From: Microvirga pudoricolor
GTDB taxonomy: Bacteria; Pseudomonadota; Alphaproteobacteria; Rhizobiales; Beijerinckiaceae
Direction of reading: 5' to 3'
DNA length: 64,000 nucleotides
Assembly: GCF_016892705.1 (NCBI RefSeq)
Contig: NZ_JAFEMB010000001.1
Coordinates: forward strand, 1,240,001 to 1,304,000
Every line of letters starts with the position of its first letter. Positions within the stretch are counted from its first letter, which is position 1. This document shows positions 15,423 to 24,846 of the stretch, piece by piece. Below the pieces are notes generated by a model. It was not told where the DNA came from and ran no database searches. It saw nothing but the letters and a program-made list of their open reading frames with translations. The translations under genes were made by a program, and so were the position numbers.

Positions 15423-16322
15423 CTATCCCGGGGCATCCTGGCCGCTCAACCCCGCGTGCCGCGCCAGGAGCCGTTTCGCGGATCGGTAGGTGGGGACCTC
15501 GACCATCAGCCCTTCGACATCGACGCGATCCAGCCCCTTGGCCCGGGCGGCCTCGAACGCCTCCACGAGCGTCCGGGCCCGCGCGACCTCGTCGGCGGAG
15601 GGCGTCAGGAGGTCGTTGACCGTTCCGACCTGATCGCGGTTGACGACGCTTTTGGCCTTGTAGCCGATGCGGCGCGCGAAGCGGATGTCGTCGTGCAGGT
15701 GACGCGGGTCGGCGTAGGTGTAGGGGCAGTCGATCGCCAGCACGCCGGCGGCCACGCATTCCACGAGAAAGCGCGAACGGACATAGGCCAGTTCGTGGCC
15801 CTCGGGCGTTCTCTCGGCGCCGAGGTCGGCGGCCATGTCCTCCGCCGCCAGCAGGAGAGCCGAGACCCGGCGGGAGGCGGCCGCGATGTCGGCGATTCGT
15901 GTCAGGCCCCTGGCGGTTTCGATATTGGGCACGATCTCGGTTGCGCCCTCCGGAATTCCGATCTGCCGCTCGAGCCGGCCCACCGCGTTCTCCAGGCCTC
16001 GGACCTGACCGGCCGACGTCACCATCGCCATCATGACGATGGCGGGCCGCCCCTGCATGACGGCCTCGAGGTCTTCGAGGCCGCCATCCTCCAGCGGGTT
16101 GATCCTGACCGCCGACAGGCACGGGGACGCGTTCCAGCCTGCGAGGATGCGCGGGCTCATGGAGCGGGCTTCCGGGCGCCGCTCCGGCGGCGTGAAGTCC
16201 TCCAGCTCCTGGATCAGCACGTCCGCGCCGCAGCCTGGCGCCGCCGCGAGAACGTCACACTCGGCCCCCGGCAGGAAGAGCCAGGAGCGGCGCGCTTCGA
16301 TGGATCGTTTGGTCTTGATCAC
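15423..16322 (-). CDS. HpcH/HpaI aldolase / citrate-lyase beta-subunit (CitE-like) family
   Basis: A 299-residue CitE-like C-C lyase. Family marks are RSWLFLPGAECDVLAAA at the start, the acidic stretch LIQELEDFTPPERR, Arg in AVRINPLEDG, the metal-site EIVPNIETARGL, and LLLAAEDMAADLG. Such enzymes are Mg2+-dependent and cleave or hydrolyse CoA esters such as citryl-CoA, malyl-CoA and beta-methylmalyl-CoA. The start is a GTG at 16322 with AAGG upstream. It is the last gene of a leftward run with TRAP importer, CoA ligase, SDRs and hydrolase genes, so it probably does the final cleavage of a hydroxyacyl-CoA. The substrate is unknown. Confidence 0.88.
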   Translation of the reverse strand: MIKTKRSIEARRSWLFLPGAECDVLAAAPGCGADVLIQELEDFTPPERRPEARSMSPRILAGWNASPCLSAVRINPLEDGGLEDLEAVMQGRPAIVMMAMVTSAGQVRGLENAVGRLERQIGIPEGATEIVPNIETARGLTRIADIAAASRRVSALLLAAEDMAADLGAERTPEGHELAYVRSRFLVECVAAGVLAIDCPYTYADPRHLHDDIRFARRIGYKAKSVVNRDQVGTVNDLLTPSADEVARARTLVEAFEAARAKGLDRVDVEGLMVEVPTYRSAKRLLARHAGLSGQDAPG

Positions 16323-16362
16323 GCTGGAAGGCCTTTTCGCAATGCCCCGAGCCGCCTCGTTG

Positions 16363-17208
16363 CTACGGCCCGGGGATTTCCTCGATGAGCAGCTCGAAGG
16401 TTACGCAGACGGGGTTGTCGCCTTCGACGATCGGGCCGCTGTGGATGTGCCCATCCATGTCGACCACGTCGATTCGCATGACGCCGTCCGGGCCGGTCCG
16501 CCCCTCATGGATCAGGACCTCCGTCGCGTGGGCCTCGACGCGGCGGCCGTCGGCGAAGCGCACGCCGTTCAGGCTGCCGATGCCGTGCACGTTCGCCCGC
16601 GCGATCCCCCAACGGCCGCACAGGGATTCGATGGCGGTGCCGATATCCTCGTTGGGCCGCACCCGCGCCAGCAGCACGCGCGGGCCCACCGGCTCTTCGC
16701 CGCCCTGGACGCGGCTCACGGGCCCGAAGAGCGTGAAGTGGGTCTCGGGGTCGGGCGCGGCCATGAAGGTGGCGTCCCGGAAGCCGATCCCCACGGCCTC
16801 GACCGGCTCCGTCACGACGGTGTCGGGAGCCAGCATATGGCCCATCCGCCGTCCCTCCGGCGTCTCCCAAAGGCCGTGGCAATGGATGAAAAATCTGCCG
16901 TCCCGCTCGCCCACGATCGCTCCGGCCCGCTCGATGCGCACCGAACCCTCGGGCGCGAAGGTGTCGCTGTACCAGGCCGCGTGGGCATCGTCCGGCGACG
17001 CGGCCGGCATGACGAACCTGAAAGGCTCGCACCGCCCACCCCGCAGCACGACGTACCCGCCGAGGCATCCCGCGGCCGCAAAGCCTCGGGCGATGGCCAC
17101 ATCGACCGAAAGGCCCGCCTCCAAGCTGAAGCGCAGCGGAACCGGCGCGCCGGGGACCGCCGTCACGCGCTCGGGAAAAGGCGGCCCTGGATGTTGGATC
17201 TGTCGCAT
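16363..17208 (-). CDS. Tandem PPC/PCC (DUF296) domain protein
   Basis: A 281-residue protein made of two PPC (plant and prokaryote conserved) domains. The first (~res. 15-165) contains FFIHCHGLWETPEGRRMGHM. The second (~175-278) ends in DMDGHIHSGPIVEGDNPVC with TFELLIEE. The histidine-rich HxH and GHxH-type patterns are where bacterial PPC proteins bind metal. The domain is better known from plant AT-hook proteins; the enzymatic or binding role of the bacterial forms is unsettled. Its place inside a catabolic operon, 18 nt downstream of an alpha/beta hydrolase, suggests an enzyme or ligand-binding role in the pathway rather than DNA binding, as no AT-hook is visible. Confidence 0.82.
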   Translation of the reverse strand: MRQIQHPGPPFPERVTAVPGAPVPLRFSLEAGLSVDVAIARGFAAAGCLGGYVVLRGGRCEPFRFVMPAASPDDAHAAWYSDTFAPEGSVRIERAGAIVGERDGRFFIHCHGLWETPEGRRMGHMLAPDTVVTEPVEAVGIGFRDATFMAAPDPETHFTLFGPVSRVQGGEEPVGPRVLLARVRPNEDIGTAIESLCGRWGIARANVHGIGSLNGVRFADGRRVEAHATEVLIHEGRTGPDGVMRIDVVDMDGHIHSGPIVEGDNPVCVTFELLIEEIPGP

Positions 17209-17226
17209 GTCGTCGTCCTGGGCCCT

Positions 17227-18108
17227 TCAATCCGCTCGCATGATCTGCGCGGGATCGCTTCGCGGATCCCGGCGCTGCCACCGGCCGGCCTCGACCCCGG
17301 CGATGAATTCGGCCACCATCCGGTTGAACAGGGCCGGCTCCTCCAGATTGAGGGTGTGGCCCGATTTCGGAAACATGGCGAGCCCCGAGCGCGGAACGGT
17401 GCGCTTCAGGAAGATGCCGGGCTGGATCGCATGATCGTCCTCGTCGCCGACGATCACGAGCAGCGGAACGTCCATGGCGCTCAACGAATCCTTCAGGTCG
17501 TAGAGGGAGGGCCGCCGCATCTGCACGCCCCGCATGGTGTTGGCGGCTCCCCGCACCGAGTGCCTCGCGAGCCTCTCGGAAAACAGCTTCCAGCCGCGAG
17601 GATCCTTGTCCTGGAACTGAACGCGGGACGCGCTTTCGGCGTAGATGGGAGCGAAGCCGTCCGCGCCGCGCTCCTCGAACCCTCTCGCGACCTGCTCGGC
17701 GTTCCGGCGGAAATCCTCCTGGTGCTCCGGCTCGGAGCCGTAGCCTGCGCCCGCGACGACGGCCGACAGCACGCGGGCCGGATGGCGAAGGGCCGCGTGG
17801 AGGCACGCGAAGGCTCCCATGGACAAGCCCACGATGTGGGCCTTGTCGATGCCGGCCGCGTCCATCACGTCGACGATGTCGTCGGCGGCACGCGACTGCG
17901 CATAGCTCTCCAGGCTCTCGGGAATGTCGGAGGGCGCATAGCCCCGGGCCGCGTAGGTGACGCATCGGTGCCGGCGCGAAAAATACGCGACCTGGGGCTC
18001 CCAGCTCCAATGGTTGCCGCCGAACTCGTGAGCGAACACGACCGGCGTGCCCTGCCCGTCGGACTCGTAGAACAGCCGCACCCCGTCGCCTGTGGTCGCA
18101 AAAGCCAT
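17227..18108 (-). CDS. Alpha/beta-fold hydrolase
   Basis: A 293-residue hydrolase. The nucleophile elbow GLSMG puts the catalytic Ser at 96, an acid is in VIVGDEDD (Asp222 or Asp225), and the His is in KSGHTLNLEEP (His251). The oxyanion region is HEFGGNHWSW. It resembles 3-oxoadipate enol-lactonases and carbon-carbon hydrolases of ring-cleavage pathways. It is flanked 12 nt upstream by an SDR and 18 nt downstream by the PPC protein, so these genes are co-transcribed. It may hydrolyse a lactone, ester or diketone intermediate. Confidence 0.9.
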   Translation of the reverse strand: MAFATTGDGVRLFYESDGQGTPVVFAHEFGGNHWSWEPQVAYFSRRHRCVTYAARGYAPSDIPESLESYAQSRAADDIVDVMDAAGIDKAHIVGLSMGAFACLHAALRHPARVLSAVVAGAGYGSEPEHQEDFRRNAEQVARGFEERGADGFAPIYAESASRVQFQDKDPRGWKLFSERLARHSVRGAANTMRGVQMRRPSLYDLKDSLSAMDVPLLVIVGDEDDHAIQPGIFLKRTVPRSGLAMFPKSGHTLNLEEPALFNRMVAEFIAGVEAGRWQRRDPRSDPAQIMRAD

Positions 18109-18120
18109 GTCGTCCCTCTT

Positions 18121-18924
18121 TCAGCGGAATTCCGAGACGGCGCAGCTTTGTCCGCCGTCCACGGGCAGGCACACGCCCGTGATGAACTTTGCCTCGTCGG
18201 ATGCCAGGAACACGGCCGCGTGGGCGATGTCCCAGGCCGTTCCCATCCGGCCGATCGGAACGGCGGCGTTGCGGGCCGCCACCATCTCGTCGACGGATGC
18301 ATATTGTCCGGAGATCTGGCGGTAGATCAACGGCGTGTCGATGAGGCCCGGCATGATGCAGTTGGCCCGGATGCCCTGGCGGGCATATTGCATGGCCAAG
18401 GCCACCGTTGCCTGATTCACGGCGGCCTTGGCGGCGTAATAGGCAAAGTACGGATAGCCCGTCCAACGGATCGCCGCGAGGGACGAGATGTTGACGATGA
18501 CTCCGCCGCCCTGGTCCAGCATGTGCGGGATGACGGCCTTGGCGGTGCGGTAGACCGGCCCGATGTTCAGCTGCAGGGCGGCCTCGAACTGCGCCTCGGT
18601 GAGCTCGACCGGCCCGCCCATATGGGTCGCGCCCACGTTGTTGTGCAGGATGTCGATCCGCCCGAAGCGGTCCATGACGGATGCGACCGCGCGTCCGACC
18701 GAATCCGTGTCGGTCACGTCCGCCGCGACGGCGATCGCCTCGCCGTCTTCGCCCACGATGATCGAGGCGGTCTCGTCCGCGGCCTCCTGGGACAGGTCGA
18801 TGCAGGCGACGCGTGCTCCCTCCCGCGCATAGGCGACGGCGGCCGCCTTGCCGTTGCCCCAGCCGGGTCCCGAGGACCCGGCTCCGAACACGATGGCGGT
18901 CCTGCCCTTCAGGCGATCGACCAT
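18121..18924 (-). CDS. Short-chain dehydrogenase/reductase (SDR), first of two
   Basis: A 267-residue classical SDR. The cofactor motif is modified (GAGSSGPGWGNGKAAA, res. ~14-29) with an insertion typical of one SDR subgroup. Asp in CIDLS suggests NAD preference. NNVGATH corresponds to the NNAG motif, and the catalytic Ser/Tyr/Lys are in NISSLAA and YPYFAYYAAKAAV. The C-terminal VDGGQSCAV loop is standard. The ATG at 18924 has GGGAGG upstream; a longer reading frame upstream has no ribosome site. It probably oxidises a hydroxyacyl intermediate in the TRAP-linked catabolic cluster. Confidence 0.9.
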   Translation of the reverse strand: MVDRLKGRTAIVFGAGSSGPGWGNGKAAAVAYAREGARVACIDLSQEAADETASIIVGEDGEAIAVAADVTDTDSVGRAVASVMDRFGRIDILHNNVGATHMGGPVELTEAQFEAALQLNIGPVYRTAKAVIPHMLDQGGGVIVNISSLAAIRWTGYPYFAYYAAKAAVNQATVALAMQYARQGIRANCIMPGLIDTPLIYRQISGQYASVDEMVAARNAAVPIGRMGTAWDIAHAAVFLASDEAKFITGVCLPVDGGQSCAVSEFR

Positions 18925-18991
18925 GAAAAACCTCCCTTGTGCCGGGCCCGTGGCCGGCGGATGTCGTATGGGCGGCGCGAACGCCCTCCCG

Positions 18992-19801
18992 TCATGCTCG
19001 CGGCCCCGGTGGCGGCTCGGACCGGGCGCGGCTCGCGGGCGGATCGCCGATGATGCCCGCGGCCGTGAACCCGCCATCGACGCAGATCGTCTGCCCGGTG
19101 ACGTAGCTCGACCGGCGATCGTCGAGGAGGAAGACGGCCGCGCCCGCGATCTCGGCCGGGGAACCGTAGCGGCGCTGGGGCACGGTTGCCATCCAGGCCG
19201 CCCGGACCTCCGGCGTGTGGACCTCCTGCACGAGCGGCGTCTCGATCGGGCCCGGCGCGATGGCGTTCACCCGGATGCCCAGGGGCGCCAGCTCGACAGC
19301 CATGACCTTCGTCATGGTGAGAACGCCCCCCTTGGAGGCTCCGTAGGCGACGCGGCCCTTATTGCCCGCGATGCCGGACACGGACGCGATGTTGACGATC
19401 GAACCCGCCCCGCGGGCCCGCATGTGCCGGGCGGCCTCCCGGGACACCACGAAGCTTCCGATCAGGTTGACCTCCAGCATCCGCCGGAAGAGGTCGGCGC
19501 TGGTGTCGAGGGCCGGCACGTCGCGACCGATCCCCGCCGAATTGACGATCCCCGTCAGGGCGCCGAACTCCGCCTCGATGCCTGCGACGGCCTCCACGAC
19601 CGCGTCCTCGTCGGCGACATCCAGGGACCGGTACCTCACACGGCCGTCCTGCGACCCGAACCTGTCCCGGCAGCGGTCGAGATTGCCCGGGTCCAGGTCC
19701 GCCACTACGGCGCGCCAGCCCTCCGCCAGCACCGCCTCCACGACCGCGAGGCCGATCCCCGAGGCGCCTCCGGTCACGAGCACCGTCCGTTGTGGGTCCA
19801 T
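18992..19801 (-). CDS. Short-chain dehydrogenase/reductase (SDR), second of two
   Basis: A 269-residue classical SDR with TGGASGIG (res. ~10-17), Asp in VADLDPGN (NAD preference), NSAGIGRDVP, catalytic Ser in NIASVSG and the YGASKGG Tyr/Lys pair, then VNAIAPGPIETP. It resembles FabG-type 3-oxoacyl/3-hydroxyacyl dehydrogenases but is not tied to fatty-acid synthesis here. The ATG at 19801 follows AAGGAGG. It differs clearly from the adjacent SDR, so the two are not a recent duplication and likely act at two steps. Confidence 0.9.
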   Translation of the reverse strand: MDPQRTVLVTGGASGIGLAVVEAVLAEGWRAVVADLDPGNLDRCRDRFGSQDGRVRYRSLDVADEDAVVEAVAGIEAEFGALTGIVNSAGIGRDVPALDTSADLFRRMLEVNLIGSFVVSREAARHMRARGAGSIVNIASVSGIAGNKGRVAYGASKGGVLTMTKVMAVELAPLGIRVNAIAPGPIETPLVQEVHTPEVRAAWMATVPQRRYGSPAEIAGAAVFLLDDRRSSYVTGQTICVDGGFTAAGIIGDPPASRARSEPPPGPRA

Positions 19802-19857
19802 GTGAGCCTCCTTGAGCGGGCCGATGCCCCGCCGGGTCCGAACGGACCTGCTTGATC

Positions 19858-21498
19858 TCATGCCTGGGCTTGCAGGGGCCGGTCGGGCGGAAGGTCTCCC
19901 CGCGCGATGAGCTCGGCCCGGATGTCCTTCTTGGTGATCTTGCCGTAGGCCGACCTGGGCAGCGCCTCCCAGAAGATGACGCGCTTGGGGAGCTTGTAGC
20001 GGGCGACCTGGCCGTCGAGCCATGCCAGCAGCTCCGGCTCATCGAGGGCCGCGCCCGGCCGCAGGACGCAGACCGCCACGCCGACCTCGCCCCAGGTCGC
20101 GTCCGGAACGCCGAGGATCGCGACCTCGGCCACGGCCGAATGGGTCAGGATCTTTTCCTCGGTCTCGCGCGGGTAGACGTTCGAGCCGCCCGATATGTAC
20201 ATGTCGGAGGCCCGCCCCGTGATGTAGAGGAAACCCTCCCTGTCGAGATGGCCCAGGTCGCCGGTGCGGAACCAGCCGTCCCGGAACGCCTTCGCGTTCG
20301 CGTCCGGGTTGTCGTAATAGCCCGCGAACACCGCAGGCCCGCAGACGCAGATCTCCCCCGTCTCGCCGGGACCGAGCTCGCGTCCCGCATCGTCCTGAAT
20401 GGAGATCTGCATGCCCGTGCGCTCGTAGCCGCAGGAGCCCACCTTGACGTCCGGGCCGTCCTCGACCTCGTGAAGGGCGGGCGGCAGGACGGTGATGTTG
20501 CCCGTGACCTCGCCCAGGCCGAAATACTGGACCAGGACCTTGCCGAGCTTTCTCAGCGCGTGCTTCTGGTCCTCCCGGTACATGGGCGCGCCCGCATAGA
20601 TCACGTACCGCAGCGACGAGCGGTCGTGCGCGTCGACGGACGGGTGCTCGGTCAGCAGCTTCACGATGGTGGGCACCGTGAACATGTTGGTGATGCGCCA
20701 CCGCTCCACGAGGCCCCAGGCCTCGTCCGGGTCGAACCGGTCGCTGCTCAACAGAACGGTCTTGACCCCACGCGCCACCTGCACGAGCTGATGGACCCCC
20801 GCCCCGTGGGAGAGCGGGGCCAGGACCAGGGACGCGTCGCGGGGCGTGGTGCCGGGCATCAGGTCGCAGAGATGGTTCGTGATCACGAAGGCCATCTGGC
20901 CGTGGGTCAGAACGGCCGCCTTGGGCCTGCCCGTCGTGCCGGAGGTGTAGAAGAACCAGCACGGATCGTCGTACGCGACGGCCGCGGCCGGTACGGGCTG
21001 CCCGGCGTGTCGGGCCACGAGGGCGTCGTACGATTCGCCGAAATCCGCATCCCCGATCGCGATAACGAAGCGGATCGCGGGCGCAGCCTCCCGGGCGGCC
21101 CTGGCATGGTCGGGAAAATCGCCATGGCAGATCATCGCGCAGGCGCCGCTGGACTGGGCCAGATAGGCCACTTCGGCGGGTGTCAGACGGTAATTCGTCG
21201 GCACCCAGACGGCGCCGATCCGGAAGCAGGCGAACATCGACTCGAACATCTGGTGACAGTTCTTGGACTGCACCAGGACGCGGTCGCCCTTGCGCACGCC
21301 CCGCGCGGAGAGCGCCGCCGCCATCGCATCAACCCTGCGGTCGAGTTCGGTCCAGGTCCAGGCCTCCTCTCCCCGGACGAACCCGATCTCGTCCCCGAAC
21401 CGGCGCGCGGCCTGGCGCAGCATGTGGGAGAGGTTCATGACCCGCTTGGAGATGGGCGCGACGCCGCCCACGGGAGCGTGTTCGAAATCGTCCGTCAC
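19858..21498 (-). CDS. Acyl-CoA synthetase (AMP-forming ligase)
   Basis: A 546-residue member of the ANL adenylating superfamily. It has the P-loop YTSGTTGRPKAAV, the A5 region YFGLGEVTGN, the DGWFRTGDLG hinge approach, YITGRASDMY, and the catalytic lysine in SAYGKITKKDIR. It activates a carboxylic acid to an adenylate and then a CoA thioester. It resembles medium/long-chain and FadD3-like ligases. The start is a GTG at 21498 with GGGAG upstream; the reading could also begin at an ATG at 21438. With the adjoining TRAP importer it probably activates the imported acid as the first cytosolic step. Confidence 0.92.
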   Translation of the reverse strand: MTDDFEHAPVGGVAPISKRVMNLSHMLRQAARRFGDEIGFVRGEEAWTWTELDRRVDAMAAALSARGVRKGDRVLVQSKNCHQMFESMFACFRIGAVWVPTNYRLTPAEVAYLAQSSGACAMICHGDFPDHARAAREAAPAIRFVIAIGDADFGESYDALVARHAGQPVPAAAVAYDDPCWFFYTSGTTGRPKAAVLTHGQMAFVITNHLCDLMPGTTPRDASLVLAPLSHGAGVHQLVQVARGVKTVLLSSDRFDPDEAWGLVERWRITNMFTVPTIVKLLTEHPSVDAHDRSSLRYVIYAGAPMYREDQKHALRKLGKVLVQYFGLGEVTGNITVLPPALHEVEDGPDVKVGSCGYERTGMQISIQDDAGRELGPGETGEICVCGPAVFAGYYDNPDANAKAFRDGWFRTGDLGHLDREGFLYITGRASDMYISGGSNVYPRETEEKILTHSAVAEVAILGVPDATWGEVGVAVCVLRPGAALDEPELLAWLDGQVARYKLPKRVIFWEALPRSAYGKITKKDIRAELIARGDLPPDRPLQAQA

Positions 21499-21660
21499 CG
21501 GCGATGCTCCCTCAGGGTCCCGGCGCCGCAAGGCCCCGGCCCCTTGGGAGGCCTGTGAGCCGAACTCGACCGAAGGGTCGACGCGATGCAAGCATGTGGC
21601 ATGTTCGCAATTCCTTCCGTTCAGGGGCCGGGACGAGGCTTCCGATGCCGGCGCGAGGCG

Positions 21661-23532
21661 TCACAGGAAGCCCGTCGAGATCCAGGGCACCACCGCGATG
21701 ATGACGAGGCCGACGATGAGCGCCACGAGGTAGGGCCAGATGGCCCCGATGGCCTCGTCGGGCGGCACGTTGCCGATCTTGCAGGCCAGATAGAAGCCGA
21801 CGCCGATGGGCGGCGCCATGAGGCCGATATTCATCGCCGTCACGATCACCATCGCGTAGTGGATGTCGTTGATCCCGAGGGTCTTCGCGATGGGGAACAT
21901 GAGCGGCGCCATGAGCACGATGGCGGGCAGGCCCTCGAGCACGCTGCCGAGGATCAGGAAGACCACGATGGTCACGCCCATGAAGGAGAGCCATCCGCCC
22001 GGCAGCCCCGTCATGAAGCCCGCGATGCTCTGGGCGACGCCCGCCTGCGTGATGGCCCACGCCATGGCGAGCGCCGTGCCGAGGATCATCAGGATGGACC
22101 CGGTCAGGGCCGCCGTCTCGACGAGCATGCGGTAGAACGTGCGCCAGCCGATGCCGCCGTAGAGCACCATGCCGATGACCAGCGCGTAAAGGACCGCGAT
22201 GGTGGACACCTCCGTGGCGGTCGCCACGCCGCCCGCCACGGTGCTCCGGATCAGGAACGGCAGGACGAGCGCGGGCGCGGCCACGAGGAGCGTGCGGCCC
22301 ATGAGGGAGACGGGGGCCCGGCGCACCTTCGTCATGTCCTCGCCCCGCGCTTTCCAGCGCGCCAGGATGGCGAGCACGGCGAGCAGCACCATGGCGACCA
22401 CGATCCCACTGGTGAACAGGCCCGCGATCGACACGCCCGCTACCGAGCCCAGCACGATGAGCACGATGGAGGGCGGTACCGTGTCGGCCATGGCGGCGCC
22501 CGTGGCGAGCAGCGCGATCATCTCGCGCGGGCTGTGGCCGCGCCGCTTCATTTCCGGGAAGAGAGCGGGCGCGACGGTGGCCATGTCGGACACCTTGGAG
22601 CCCGAAATGCCCGAGACCACGAAGAGGGACCCCAGCAGCACGTAGGACATGCCCGCACGCACGTGCCCGATGAGCGAGGCGAGAAAGTCGATGATGGCCT
22701 TCCCCATGCCGGTGGCATCCAGGATGCAGCCCAGGAACACGAAGATCGGAACGGACAGCAGGATGATGCCCGACATGCCCTCGTCCATGCGGCCGATCAT
22801 GACGAAGATCGGAACCCGCGTGGCGAAGGCCAGGTAGCTCAGGGTGCCGATGCCGAAGCAGAACGCGATGGGAACGCCCGCGACGAGGCACGCGGCCACG
22901 AAGACGACGAGGAACAGGACAATCTTGCCGTTCCCGAACCGCACGAGCGACGGAGAGGCGTACCACAGAAGGGCCGCGATGGCCGCGATGACGAGGGCCG
23001 AGACGATGAGGTCGCGCCGCGCCGACGTCTTGAGCGCATAGGCGGCCACGATGCCCAGCATCGACAGCATGCCGAACGGAATCGCGGCAGCGCGGGCGGT
23101 GTTGGGGATCTCCAGCGCCGGGGTCGTGATGGACCATTCCTCCAGCGCGTAGTCGAAGGCCGGCGGGATCAGCGACGCCAGGAACGTGGCGGCCACCAGG
23201 AGCCCGAACGTCTGCACGAGCCGCCGCGTTCGCGCCGGCATCATGTACAGGAACAGCGTCAGCCTGAGATGCTCGTTGCGGTCGAGCGCGATGGCGGAGC
23301 CGAGCATGGCGAGCCACAGGAAGCACAGGGACGCGACCTCGTCGATCCACACCACGGAGAGCGAGAAGACATAGCGTGAGGTCACCCCCGCCAGCAGCAG
23401 GAGCACGATGGCGACCAGCAGGGCGGAGGCGACGACCTCGAAGGGTTTGAGGAGACGGGAACCCGGCCGGACGTCGCTCTCGGCGACGGGCACCGATTCG
23501 GGCGCGGCGAGGACGTGTGCGGAGGATGTCAT
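21661..23532 (-). CDS. TRAP transporter, fused small (DctQ) and large (DctM) permease
   Basis: A 623-residue membrane protein in which the four-helix DctQ subunit (res. ~28-185, with VSRYVF-like TSRYVFSLSVVWIDEVASL) is fused to the DctM subunit (~195-620). DctM marks include VPIAFCFGIGTLSYLAFATR, the SGSKVSDMATVAPALFPEM loop and GLMAPPIGVGFYLACKIG. TRAP transporters use a Na+ gradient and a periplasmic binding protein to import organic acids. The ATG at 23532 follows GGAAGGGAAGGG. The matching binding-protein gene lies 121 nt upstream. The Q-M fusion is a known variant. Confidence 0.93.
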   Translation of the reverse strand: MTSSAHVLAAPESVPVAESDVRPGSRLLKPFEVVASALLVAIVLLLLAGVTSRYVFSLSVVWIDEVASLCFLWLAMLGSAIALDRNEHLRLTLFLYMMPARTRRLVQTFGLLVAATFLASLIPPAFDYALEEWSITTPALEIPNTARAAAIPFGMLSMLGIVAAYALKTSARRDLIVSALVIAAIAALLWYASPSLVRFGNGKIVLFLVVFVAACLVAGVPIAFCFGIGTLSYLAFATRVPIFVMIGRMDEGMSGIILLSVPIFVFLGCILDATGMGKAIIDFLASLIGHVRAGMSYVLLGSLFVVSGISGSKVSDMATVAPALFPEMKRRGHSPREMIALLATGAAMADTVPPSIVLIVLGSVAGVSIAGLFTSGIVVAMVLLAVLAILARWKARGEDMTKVRRAPVSLMGRTLLVAAPALVLPFLIRSTVAGGVATATEVSTIAVLYALVIGMVLYGGIGWRTFYRMLVETAALTGSILMILGTALAMAWAITQAGVAQSIAGFMTGLPGGWLSFMGVTIVVFLILGSVLEGLPAIVLMAPLMFPIAKTLGINDIHYAMVIVTAMNIGLMAPPIGVGFYLACKIGNVPPDEAIGAIWPYLVALIVGLVIIAVVPWISTGFL

Positions 23533-23653
23533 GCCCTTCCCTTCCTCTCGAACGGCCGGGGATCGCATCGGGCGGTCGGTCCCGCCGGAAGGGCGGGACC
23601 TGACGACGGAGGGGTCGAGGCCGACCGGACGAGAGGCCGATCGGCCCGGTCCG

Positions 23654-24673
23654 TCAGGCCAGGGAGCCGACGGATTTCTCGAGGATCGCCCACGCCTCGT
23701 CGCCGTACTTGCCCTTCCACTCCGCGTAGAAGCCGGCCTTGCGCAGCTTGTCGCGGAACGGGGCGGCGTCGGGCTGGTTCACGGCCATGCCCTTCGCGGC
23801 CAGTCCCTGCTGGAGGCCGGCATTGAGCTTGGCGACATCCTCCCGCTCCTTCATGGCGGCGGCGTTGATGTGCTTGGCCACGACGGCGCGCACGTCCTCC
23901 GGCAGGCGTTCCCAGGCCCGGCGGTTGGCCAGGAACCAGAAGCCGTCCCACATGTGGTTCGTCATCGACAGGTTCTTCTGGACCTCGAACAGCTTGGCGG
24001 TCGACACGATGGCCAGGGGGTTCTCCTGTCCGTCCACCACCTTGGTCTGGAGGGCCGTGTAGACCTCGTTGAAGTTGATGGAGGTCGGAGAAGCCTCGAA
24101 GGCCTTGTACATGGAGGTCCACAGGGGCGAGACCGGCACGCGGATCTTGAACCCCTTCAGGTCGTCCGGCGTCGCGATGGGCTTCGTCGAGGAGGTGGTC
24201 TGGCGGAAGCCGTTGTCCCAGATCTTGTCCATGGCCACCAGGTTGGCCTTGGCGATCTGCTGGCGGACATAGGCGCCCAGGTCCCCGTCCATCGCCTTCC
24301 AGACCGACGCGTAGTCCGGGAACGCGAAGCCGACGCCGTTGATGGAGGCCGCCGGCACGAGGGTCGACAGGATCAGGCCGGACAGCGTGAAGAACTCGAC
24401 GCCACCCGAGCGCACCTGGCTCAGGGTGTCGGTGTCGGATCCGAGCTGGCTGCTCGGAAAGATCTGGATCTCGACACGGCCGTTGGTCTCGGCCTTGATG
24501 GCCGCGGCCATCTCCTGGGCCCGCACGTTCATGGGGTGGGCGGCCGGCAGGTTGTTGGCGTATTTATAGGTGAACTCGGCCTGCTGGGCACGGGCGACGA
24601 AAGGCGCCCCCACGAGGCCGCCCGCGAAGGCAGTGGAGCCGGCCACGAGCAGGCGGCGGCGGGAAATGATCAT
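23654..24673 (-). CDS. TRAP transporter periplasmic substrate-binding protein (DctP family)
   Basis: A 339-residue DctP-type solute-binding protein with a twin-arginine-like signal (ISRRRLLVAGSTAFAGG, then cleavage at ARAQ). It has the conserved ligand Arg segment FKIRVPVSPLW and the FNEVYTALQTKVVDGQENP signature, which orients a carboxylate. It feeds the QM permease just downstream. The ligand is unknown; the neighbouring CoA ligase and lyase suggest a carboxylic acid. It is the first gene of the leftward run and diverges from the IclR regulator across a 173-nt promoter gap. Confidence 0.93.
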   Translation of the reverse strand: MIISRRRLLVAGSTAFAGGLVGAPFVARAQQAEFTYKYANNLPAAHPMNVRAQEMAAAIKAETNGRVEIQIFPSSQLGSDTDTLSQVRSGGVEFFTLSGLILSTLVPAASINGVGFAFPDYASVWKAMDGDLGAYVRQQIAKANLVAMDKIWDNGFRQTTSSTKPIATPDDLKGFKIRVPVSPLWTSMYKAFEASPTSINFNEVYTALQTKVVDGQENPLAIVSTAKLFEVQKNLSMTNHMWDGFWFLANRRAWERLPEDVRAVVAKHINAAAMKEREDVAKLNAGLQQGLAAKGMAVNQPDAAPFRDKLRKAGFYAEWKGKYGDEAWAILEKSVGSLA

Positions 24674-24846
24674 CTCATCCTCCTGGTCGGATCCCGCAGG
24701 ACCCTTTGCGTTTCCTCGAACCTCTGGGGTCCATCTTGTGGACCTTCTCGGAGGCCTTCCGATTAGAAGAGCACTGGAAATCGTTTTGTCAAACCCTCAA
24801 TGTGCCCACAGGGAACGCGCCGTCGCGTGGGCCCAAGAGGGTCCAT

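Noticed and set aside
13750-16122. A 790-codon minus-strand frame over DUF899, VOC and the lyase
   Set aside because: All three overlapped genes are well supported, and this reading changes composition abruptly at gene borders.
16033-19053. A 1006-codon plus-strand frame across the catabolic island
   Set aside because: It runs antisense through the 5' part of the lyase and all of the PPC, hydrolase and first SDR genes, and into the start of the second SDR. The product has no recognisable domain and no ribosome site.
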